From Pseudomonas arsenicoxydans (lineage in GTDB: Bacteria > Pseudomonadota > Gammaproteobacteria > Pseudomonadales > Pseudomonadaceae): 64,000 nucleotides of DNA. The stretch is from NCBI RefSeq assembly GCF_900103875.1, contig NZ_LT629705.1, positions 4,597,001-4,661,000 on the forward strand, written 5' to 3'. Of the stretch, positions 33,976 to 40,674 are shown piece by piece. Below the pieces are notes generated by a model that worked only from the letters and a program-made list of their open reading frames with translations, did not search any database and had not been told where the DNA came from. A program made the translations under genes and the position numbers. Position 1 is the first letter of the stretch, and every line of letters begins with the position of its first letter.

Positions 33976-35352
33976 TTACGGCAATGAATCGTTACGGGTG
34001 AGTTCGACGTTTTCGCGATACTCCGGCACCGACACCGACCAGCCCAATTCCACGCTGATACGTCGGCGCAGCACATCCGAGGCATTAGGCTCCCCATGCA
34101 CGACGAAGGTGTGTTTTGGAGGTCGCTTGAAGCCGCGCAACCACTGCATGATTTCGTCGGCATCCGCATGGGCAGACAGGGTTTCCATCGGAACTACCTC
34201 AGCGCGGATCGGCACGTCCTTGCCATGGATACGCACCGAAGGCGCACCCGCGATAATGTGCGCGCCGCGGGTACCGCCGGCCTGAAACCCAGGAATCAGC
34301 AGGGTGTTGATCGGGTTGGGGGCCAGCGCCTTGAGGTGATGGATCACCCGTCCACCGGTGGCCATGCCGCTGGCGGCGATAATCACCGCAGGGGTGCGCT
34401 GCTGGTCCAGCTCGATAGACTCACGGGTCGTTCGCACGAAGTGCGCGACACTGCACATGCCTGCGCAATCCTTTGCTGACAATCGGTGGTCGCTGCTGAA
34501 GCGCTGGTACAACTGCGTGACGTCGGTGGCCATGGGGCTATTGAGGTAGATCGGCAGGTCAGGAATCGCATGTTGTTGCTTGAGCTGATACAGGTGGTAC
34601 ATCAGCAACTGGGCACGTCCTACCGCAAACGATGGCACCAGGGTAATACCATGACGCAGCGTGGTGCGCATGATGACGTCGGCCAACTGCGCTTGCGGCG
34701 ATTCCTGCGGATGTTTACGGTCGCCATAGGTCGACTCAACCAGCAGATAATCCGCCTGTTCGACGGATTCCGGGGCGAACATCACCGGATCATCCGGACG
34801 CCCCAAGTCCCCGGAAAACAGCAGGGTGACGCCATCGGCGGTGACCTCTACCGTGGCGGCGCCGAGGATATGCCCGGCACCGCGTAACAGGATGGCAAAG
34901 TCAGGAAGAATGTCGACTCGGTGATGCAATTCCACCGGCCGCAACAGTTTCAGTGCTCGCTCGGCGTCTTTCTCGGTGTAAAGCGGCAATGCCGGTGCAT
35001 GTTTGGAAAAGCCGTGCCGATTGGCGAACTCGGCTTCTTCTTCCTGCAGGCGTCCACTGTCCAATAGCAGGATTGCTACCAGTTCACAGGTGGCGGGCGT
35101 GGCGTAGACCGGTCCGCGATAGCCATTGCGTACCAACACCGGCAGGTAGCCGCTGTGATCCAGATGGGCATGGGTCAGCACGATGGCATCGAGGCTGGAA
35201 ACCGGAAGCTGGAACGGGTCCCAGTTGTGCAGTCGCAATTGCTTATAGCCCTGAAACAAGCCGCAATCGATCAGCACATGTCGGTCACGGTGTTCCAGCA
35301 AATATTTGCTGCCTGTGACGGTGCCTGCGGCGCCGAGAAATGTCATTCGCAT
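33976..35352 (-). CDS. Beta-CASP metallo-beta-lactamase-fold nuclease
   Basis: This is a 458-aa protein of the MBL/beta-CASP RNA-exonuclease group (YSH1/CPSF-like). Metal motifs are LTHAHLDHSG, GAGHILGA, LFSGDLG and PMETLSAHAD, and the beta-CASP motif III His is in VVHGEPNA. It is predicted to be a zinc-dependent RNase in the cytoplasm. The ATG at 35352 has CAGGAG 7 nt upstream. The frame runs open to 35436. A perfect Anr box precedes it, and it leads an operon with the ABC exporter. Confidence 0.88.
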   Translation of the reverse strand: MRMTFLGAAGTVTGSKYLLEHRDRHVLIDCGLFQGYKQLRLHNWDPFQLPVSSLDAIVLTHAHLDHSGYLPVLVRNGYRGPVYATPATCELVAILLLDSGRLQEEEAEFANRHGFSKHAPALPLYTEKDAERALKLLRPVELHHRVDILPDFAILLRGAGHILGAATVEVTADGVTLLFSGDLGRPDDPVMFAPESVEQADYLLVESTYGDRKHPQESPQAQLADVIMRTTLRHGITLVPSFAVGRAQLLMYHLYQLKQQHAIPDLPIYLNSPMATDVTQLYQRFSSDHRLSAKDCAGMCSVAHFVRTTRESIELDQQRTPAVIIAASGMATGGRVIHHLKALAPNPINTLLIPGFQAGGTRGAHIIAGAPSVRIHGKDVPIRAEVVPMETLSAHADADEIMQWLRGFKRPPKHTFVVHGEPNASDVLRRRISVELGWSVSVPEYRENVELTRNDSLP

Positions 35353-35412
35353 GGCCGTCTCCTGGATCGCTCGTGTAAACGTCATAGAACGCTCTTTACA
35401 GGCCGGCGGTCG

Positions 35413-35426
35413 TTGATATTTATCAA
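35413..35426. promoter_or_regulatory. Anr/FNR box, perfect (TTGAT-ATTT-ATCAA)
   Basis: This exact palindromic Anr consensus lies about 60 bp upstream of the nuclease start. That suits a box centred near -41.5 with a start site at about 35378. It is expected to activate the nuclease-exporter operon under low oxygen. Confidence 0.8.
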
Positions 35427-35450
35427 GCCCGGCCACGACGGAGCGCCGTT

Positions 35451-36371
35451 TCAGTCAAGCCACGGCAGCGGCTTGACGATTACCAGGCTGCACGGCGCCC
35501 GGTTCAACACACTTTCAGCAGTACTGCCGATGAACCGGTCGAGGCCACGGCGATACAGCGTGCCCAGCACCACCATGTCAAAGGCATTCTGCCGGACGAA
35601 CTGATCGATGACCTTATAGGGGATACCAGACAGCAGATGCCGGTGTTGTTTCTCGACGCCAAAACGATCGGCAAGCACCTCGAAAGCTTCCTCCTGCGTG
35701 TCAATGACTGCGTCACGCAAACTGCCATGCAAGGTGGTCGTTGGCACGCTCGCGACCGAGTCCCCCATCACCGACCAACTGCTGACGTTGAGCAGGTGCA
35801 AGACGGCGCCACAGGAAGCCGCCAGCGTCGACGCCAGATCGAGTACCCGGTCGTTCAGCCCTTGGGTCAGATCCTCCAGGTGAGACAGATCGACGGCGGC
35901 AAGAACTTTCAATGGCTTGGGATTTCTGGCGTCGGTGACCAGGTGCAAGTGGGCCGGGCAATCGCGCAGTAGCCACCAGTCCAGAGGACGGTGGAATGCA
36001 TGACCCAACGCATGCACACACTGAGTGTCCTTGATCACCAAGTCCGCGTGGAAATCATTCACGTACTCCAGCGTGTGGGCCAGGCTCGGTTTGGCCCAGA
36101 CCACTTCAGTGGTCACCGGCAATCCGATACCTCGTTGAAACCGGGCCTGTTGCTCCAGCCAGTGACGATGCACTTGCAAATAACCTTCCCGCGCCTGGGC
36201 CATTGCATCGTGGTCCACCAGCCCGGCCAGCGCCAGCGCCTGGACATAATCGAACGCAACGATGTGCAATAACGCCCCCGTGGCGCAGGCCAGTGCATGT
36301 GCGCGATCAAACGCCGGGGTTCGGGTCATTTCCGAGGGAGCAATCAACAAAATCCGCTTGAGCTTCAACAT
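35451..36371 (-). CDS. Universal stress protein with two Usp domains
   Basis: This is a 306-aa tandem UspA protein. Domain 1 runs from KRILLIAPS to about residue 145 and domain 2 from LKVLAAVDLSH to the end. The ATP-type motif in domain 2, GTLYRRGLDRFIGSTAE, is intact. Domain 1 is more degenerate. In Pseudomonas such Usp proteins support survival in anaerobic energy starvation and are Anr-controlled. The ATG at 36371 has GAGG 6 nt upstream, and a TTG at 36386 is less likely. It lies downstream of the lipoprotein gene on the same strand. Confidence 0.9.
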   Translation of the reverse strand: MLKLKRILLIAPSEMTRTPAFDRAHALACATGALLHIVAFDYVQALALAGLVDHDAMAQAREGYLQVHRHWLEQQARFQRGIGLPVTTEVVWAKPSLAHTLEYVNDFHADLVIKDTQCVHALGHAFHRPLDWWLLRDCPAHLHLVTDARNPKPLKVLAAVDLSHLEDLTQGLNDRVLDLASTLAASCGAVLHLLNVSSWSVMGDSVASVPTTTLHGSLRDAVIDTQEEAFEVLADRFGVEKQHRHLLSGIPYKVIDQFVRQNAFDMVVLGTLYRRGLDRFIGSTAESVLNRAPCSLVIVKPLPWLD

Positions 36372-36445
36372 CTCGTACCTCACCAAACATGCTTACCTGC
36401 GATGCGGCAACCCTGTGTTCCTGTCAGAGCTTGATGCTTGTTTCT

Positions 36446-36691
36446 TCATTTGCGTGTCGCCTTGTTGGCCGTGCGTCTGTTGGCCTCATCGGCAGTCTGT
36501 TGTGCCTTATGGGCCACTTCCGCAGCCAGTAACGCCCTCGTGTACGCCTCATCGGCTCGTACCCGTGCCATCGCTGCGTTGTTTTCAGCCGACTCCAAGC
36601 GTGCACTGATTTCCTGGGCGTACTTATCGCTGCACCCGGCAGTGGTTGCCAGGAGAATGCCGAGCCAGGCAACAGGCAAGCACTTATTCAT
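36446..36691 (-). CDS. Alanine-rich coiled-coil lipoprotein (Lpp/OprI-like)
   Basis: This is an 81-aa lipoprotein. The signal MNKCLPVAWLGILLATTAGC ends in a lipobox with the lipid-anchored Cys, followed by a long Ala/Glu/Arg helix with heptad spacing (ARLESAENNAAMARVRADEAY). It resembles the OprI/Lpp alanine-zipper family, which links outer membrane to peptidoglycan. It lacks the usual terminal Lys (ends ATRK, so a terminal Lys is in fact present). A near-perfect Anr box lies about 80 bp upstream, suggesting a low-oxygen paralogue of the major lipoprotein. Confidence 0.75.
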   Translation of the reverse strand: MNKCLPVAWLGILLATTAGCSDKYAQEISARLESAENNAAMARVRADEAYTRALLAAEVAHKAQQTADEANRRTANKATRK

Positions 36692-36765
36692 GATGGACTC
36701 CTTGGTGGATACCGACCTGATCAGGTCGGTCAAACCAAGTATCCAAGGGGCATCAGCGGTGCCCT

Positions 36766-36779
36766 CTGATATTTATCAA
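36766..36779. promoter_or_regulatory. Anr/FNR box (CTGAT-ATTT-ATCAA)
   Basis: One mismatch to TTGAT-N4-ATCAA. Read on the minus strand its centre is about 80 bp upstream of the lipoprotein start, which fits activation of the lipoprotein-Usp set. Confidence 0.65.
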
Positions 36780-36815
36780 CAAACCACATGGGAACGATTT
36801 TCGATTTGATCACAA

Positions 36816-36829
36816 TTGATCAATATCAA
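36816..36829. promoter_or_regulatory. Anr/FNR box, perfect (TTGAT-CAAT-ATCAA)
   Basis: This exact consensus palindrome lies upstream of the plus-strand PRPP pair. A TACATT -10-like element at 36851-36856 stands at the spacing expected for a class II Anr promoter (box near -41.5). Together with the box at 36766 it forms a divergent low-oxygen control region. Confidence 0.8.
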
Positions 36830-36985
36830 TCGCGCCAGTGCCGACCGGTCTACATTGAACGAAAACGCATGCGCGAGTGGCGGCTCCCGGGAGGCCACTA
36901 CTTGCTGGCGGGCCAAGGGGCATATCCCCCGCCTGCGGCCGTCCCCAGCAGCGCATAACCCATGATTAACGGACAGGAGAAAGCA

Positions 36986-37552
36986 ATGACGACCCTACTG
37001 GCAAGTCAGCGGTTGCGCCTGTATGACAGCAATGAGCTCGATGATGTGCTGCAGGCGATGGCGCGCAAGGCCGCGACCTTACTGCCCCACACTCACGCGG
37101 TATTGATTGGCATCCAGCGCCGAGGCGAGCCTTTGGCTCAACGGTTGCGCCAATGCATTGCGCGTCAGACCGGTCAGCCGGAGTTCCCGCTTTTCCCGCT
37201 GCAGGTCAAGCGCTATGCCGACGACCTGCAAGTGCTGCATTCCTACACGCAATTGACCGAGAACCCGGGGCTGGGCAGGCTGGACATTGCCAACACCACT
37301 TTTCTGGTGGTCGATGATGTGCTTTTCGAGGGCCATTCGCTCCTGCGTACTTGCGCCTATCTGGCACAACTGGGGGCTCGTCGGGTCCACACCGCCGTGC
37401 TGGTCGACCGGCATACCTGTCAGCAGCCGATCCGGGCCGACATTGTCGGGGTGCATCTGCAAGTCGCCGCCGATGACATCGTCGAATGCAACGTGCCGCC
37501 CTTCGAGCGGGAGTTTTGCATTGAGGTGGTGCGGCATGGCGCCGCCCGCTGA
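36986..37552 (+). CDS. PyrR-like phosphoribosyltransferase
   Basis: This is a 188-aa type I phosphoribosyltransferase. The PRPP-binding loop is FLVVDDVLFEGHSL (about residue 105). The overall pattern, including AVLIGIQRRGEPLA and VLVDRHTCQQPIRADIVG, resembles PyrR. It is not next to pyrB/pyrC, so a second uracil or nucleobase PRT is more likely than an attenuator protein. The ATG at 36986 has AGGAGA upstream. It is followed 44 bp later by a PRPP synthetase homologue and lies behind an Anr box. Confidence 0.85.
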   Translation: MTTLLASQRLRLYDSNELDDVLQAMARKAATLLPHTHAVLIGIQRRGEPLAQRLRQCIARQTGQPEFPLFPLQVKRYADDLQVLHSYTQLTENPGLGRLDIANTTFLVVDDVLFEGHSLLRTCAYLAQLGARRVHTAVLVDRHTCQQPIRADIVGVHLQVAADDIVECNVPPFEREFCIEVVRHGAAR

Positions 37553-37596
37553 CGGTAGATGATGCGCACTTGGCAACGTCCTAAAAGGAGTCTTGC

Positions 37597-38565
37597 ATGC
37601 TCACCCTGCCCCCGCTTCTTTTCGCCCTGCAAGGCAGCGAGCCGTATGCCGCCCGCGTTGCTCAGCGGCTTGGCTGTCCGTTGGCGCGCCATGAGGAGCG
37701 TGATTATGAAGACGGCGAGCATAAATGCCGCCCGCTGGATCCGGTGAACGGGCGCGAGGTCGTGGTGTTCCATGCCTTGTATGGAGATGGACGGCAGAGC
37801 GCTAACGACAAGCTGTGTCGTCTGCTGTTTTTCTGCGGCGCCCTCAAGGATGCCGGCGCTCGCCAGGTGCAGGTGGTGACGCCCTACCTCTGTTACGGGC
37901 GCAAGGACCGCCGCAGCCAGCCTCAGGACCCGACCATCACGCGCTACGTGGCAGCGTTTTTTGAAACCTGTGGCGTGGATCGCCTGATCACCCTGGAAGT
38001 GCACAATCCGGCCGCGTTCGATAACGCGTTTCGCCGGCCGGCGTGGAGTCTGCAGTGCGCGGAACTGTTCGCCGAGCATTTCGCCACGCATGTCGGCGAC
38101 ACTGAAGTGGTTGCCGTATCCCCGGACTCAGGGGGCACCAAGCGAGCCGAGCAATTTCGTCAGGCGCTGGAGCGACAGCTGGGACGTTCGGTTGGCAGTG
38201 CGGTAATGGAAAAACACCGTGCCCATACCACGCTGACGGGCACCCTCTTGATCGGCGATGTGCGCGGCAAGACCGCGATTATTTTCGACGACCTGATCAG
38301 CACGGGGGATACGCTCAAACACGCCGGCCTTGCCTGCCAGCAGGCCGGTGCCGGACGCTTGTTCGCCGCCGCCACTCATGGTTTGTTTACCACGGGCAGT
38401 CAAATGTTCGACTCGCCGATCTTTGAACACATCGCGATCACCGACACCGTGCCGCCGTTTCGTCTGCCCCCTGATTGTGTGACGCGCCACCTGCAGATAC
38501 TCGACAGTACGGCCCTGACCGCCGCCTTCCTGCGGGAAAATGGTGCATTTGATCGCGGGTGCTGA
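37597..38565 (+). CDS. Ribose-phosphate diphosphokinase (Prs) paralogue
   Basis: This is a 322-aa PRPP synthetase-like protein. Family motifs include YEDGEHKCRPLDPVNGREV, YLCYGRKDRRSQPQDP and the PRPP loop IIFDDLISTGDTL (about residue 225). The ATP-binding region is present. It is diverged from the housekeeping Prs, whose usual context is ipk/ispE. It sits downstream of a PRT gene in an Anr-box unit, suggesting a low-oxygen PRPP supply and salvage pair. AGGAG precedes the start. Confidence 0.88.
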   Translation: MLTLPPLLFALQGSEPYAARVAQRLGCPLARHEERDYEDGEHKCRPLDPVNGREVVVFHALYGDGRQSANDKLCRLLFFCGALKDAGARQVQVVTPYLCYGRKDRRSQPQDPTITRYVAAFFETCGVDRLITLEVHNPAAFDNAFRRPAWSLQCAELFAEHFATHVGDTEVVAVSPDSGGTKRAEQFRQALERQLGRSVGSAVMEKHRAHTTLTGTLLIGDVRGKTAIIFDDLISTGDTLKHAGLACQQAGAGRLFAAATHGLFTTGSQMFDSPIFEHIAITDTVPPFRLPPDCVTRHLQILDSTALTAAFLRENGAFDRGC

Positions 38566-38566
38566 C

Positions 38567-39406
38567 ATGTACAGGAACATCCTGCCGTGGATCGAAGGCC
38601 GCGTCGTGCCACGGCTTCTGCTGTGCGCCGCTTTACTGTGCGCCTGCGGATTTTCCTGGGGAGCAGCGCACCCCACCGAACCGCTTGTCACGATCCTCGT
38701 GTACCACCGCTTCTCGGACACCGCGGACGATTCGATGACGGTGCGCATGAGCACGTTCGACAGTCAGTTGGGTGTCTTGCGTTCGCATGGCTACCACTTC
38801 GTCACGCTGCGCGCGGTAGTCGACTGGCTGCGAAATCCTGATGCGACGTTACCGGACAAACCGGTCGCGATCACTGTCGATGACGGGCATCGTTCGGTAT
38901 TCGACAAGCTGCTGCCGGTGATGCTGCGCGAGCATTTTCCCGTGACGCTGTTTGTCTATCCGTCGGCGATCTCCAATGCCGCCTATGCCTTGACCTGGGA
39001 GCAATTGCGAACGTTGAAGCAGACGGGCCTCGTCGAGATCCAGTCGCACACCTATTGGCATCCCAATTTCAAGATCGAGCGTCGGCGTCTTTCCCCGGCA
39101 GATTTTCGCCAGTTCGTTCACCTGCAACTGGACAAATCGCGGCGACGGATCGAATCGCAAACCGGAGGCACGGTCGACATGCTCGCCTGGCCGTTCGGCC
39201 TCTACGACGACGAGTTGATTACACTCGCCGCAGACGAAGGCTACATCGCGGCCTTTTCACTTGAGGCAAAAAAGGCTGACCGGCACGCGCGCCTGCTCGC
39301 CCTGCCGCGCTATCTGATGATCGACGCCTACGGTGCCAACACCTTCGCCCGTCTGCTTGGTGAACCGGACACCCGGCCGCTGCCAACCGTAGGGAGCACA
39401 CGATGA
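38567..39406 (+). CDS. Secreted polysaccharide deacetylase
   Basis: This is a 279-aa NodB-family protein. The N terminus carries a signal-type segment (VPRLLLCAALLCACGFSWG). NodB motifs are ITVDDGH (the metal Asp-Asp pair), EIQSHTYWHPNF (His-x3-His) and LAWPFG. It probably removes acetyl groups from an exopolysaccharide or peptidoglycan sugar in the periplasm. The ATG follows the Prs stop at once. Its stop overlaps the next gene by 4 bp (ATGA), so the three downstream genes form one unit. Confidence 0.88.
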   Translation: MYRNILPWIEGRVVPRLLLCAALLCACGFSWGAAHPTEPLVTILVYHRFSDTADDSMTVRMSTFDSQLGVLRSHGYHFVTLRAVVDWLRNPDATLPDKPVAITVDDGHRSVFDKLLPVMLREHFPVTLFVYPSAISNAAYALTWEQLRTLKQTGLVEIQSHTYWHPNFKIERRRLSPADFRQFVHLQLDKSRRRIESQTGGTVDMLAWPFGLYDDELITLAADEGYIAAFSLEAKKADRHARLLALPRYLMIDAYGANTFARLLGEPDTRPLPTVGSTR

Positions 39407-40674
39407 CCTTCATCCGTGCCTCGGGGCGCAAGGCGACTGCGACGTTGCTGCTCATGGCCGCCTTGCTGTGTGATCAGGCCTTGGCCGTCAGCGGCGTCGT
39501 ACTGGACGCCAACACCCAAAAGCCGATTGCCGGCGCAACGGTCACGACCTCGGCCGCAGTCACGCAGACCGACGAACAGGGTCGGTTCGAAACCGCTTCC
39601 CCGGCCACAAGCATCGCGGCCAGAGCCCCGGGTTACCTGCGCACCGAGGCGACGCTGGTGGCGTGCGACGCGCCCTGCGTACTCACATTGACCCCGTTCC
39701 GCCCCAAAGCGGTCTATCTGTCGGTGTTCGGCGTGACCAGTACGCTGTTACGTGACAGGGCCGTCAGCCTGGCCGACAGCACTGACATCAACGCACTGGT
39801 CATCGACGTCAAGGGTGATCGCGGCTTGACGCCTTATCGCAGTGCTGCCCGCGAGGCGATCGGCGCAGCGGCCCACACAAGTCGCCCCGCACCTCAAGCA
39901 CGAGACTTTCCCGGGTTACTGGCAAAGTTGCGTGCGCGACACCTGTACCTGATCGCACGCATCGTGGTGTTCAAGGACGATCCTCTCGCCGACGCGCACC
40001 CACAATGGAGCGTGCATGACGCGGACGACATGCCGTGGCGGGATCGTGAAAACCTGCAATGGATGGATCCGTTTTCACATGAGGTCTGGCAGCACAATCT
40101 TGATCTCGCCGAGGAGGCCGCGCGCATGGGTTTCGATGAAATCCAGTTCGACTATGTGCGCTTTCCCGACAAGGCCGGTCTACGTTTTGAGCTGCCCAAC
40201 ACCCGGGCCAACCGGACGGCGGCGATCGTCGGTTTCCTGAAGGAGGCGCGTCAACGGCTCGCGCCGTATAACGTTTTCATCTCCGCGGATATCTTCGGCT
40301 ACGTCTGCTGGAATCTGGACGACACCGCCATCGGCCAGCAAATCGAATTGCTCGGCGCGGCACTCGACTACATTTCCCCGATGTTGTACCCCTCCAGCTT
40401 CACCTGGGGGCTGCCGGGCCTTACCAACCCGACCGAGGATCCCGCTCAGATCGTCAGGCGTTCCCTGGCGGAGGCGAAGCGCCGAACAAAGCTGCCCGGT
40501 GTACGGTTTCGTCCGTGGTTGCAGGCTTTTCGCGACTATGCGTTCGATCATCGGCCGTTTGACGAGGCGGCGATCAAGGCTCAGGTTGACGCCGCCGACG
40601 CGGCCGGTACTGATGGATGGATGTTATGGAACCCACGCAATCACTACGAAGCCGCCGATCTGCCGCATCGTTGA
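39403..40674 (+). CDS. Putative glycoside hydrolase (DUF4015-type) with N-terminal CNA-B-like domain
   Basis: This is a 423-aa secreted protein. After a signal (ATATLLLMAALLCDQALA) comes a carboxypeptidase-regulatory-like beta domain of about 75 residues (VVLDANTQKPIAGATVTT). A TIM-barrel resembling the DUF4015/GHL family follows from about residue 105: INALVIDVKGDRG, EIQFDYVRFP and ISADIFGYVCW. The segment DEIQFDYVRFPDK is a hallmark of this family. The substrate is not known. Overlaps with both neighbours suggest coordinated action on the same polymer. Confidence 0.8.
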   Translation: MTFIRASGRKATATLLLMAALLCDQALAVSGVVLDANTQKPIAGATVTTSAAVTQTDEQGRFETASPATSIAARAPGYLRTEATLVACDAPCVLTLTPFRPKAVYLSVFGVTSTLLRDRAVSLADSTDINALVIDVKGDRGLTPYRSAAREAIGAAAHTSRPAPQARDFPGLLAKLRARHLYLIARIVVFKDDPLADAHPQWSVHDADDMPWRDRENLQWMDPFSHEVWQHNLDLAEEAARMGFDEIQFDYVRFPDKAGLRFELPNTRANRTAAIVGFLKEARQRLAPYNVFISADIFGYVCWNLDDTAIGQQIELLGAALDYISPMLYPSSFTWGLPGLTNPTEDPAQIVRRSLAEAKRRTKLPGVRFRPWLQAFRDYAFDHRPFDEAAIKAQVDAADAAGTDGWMLWNPRNHYEAADLPHR

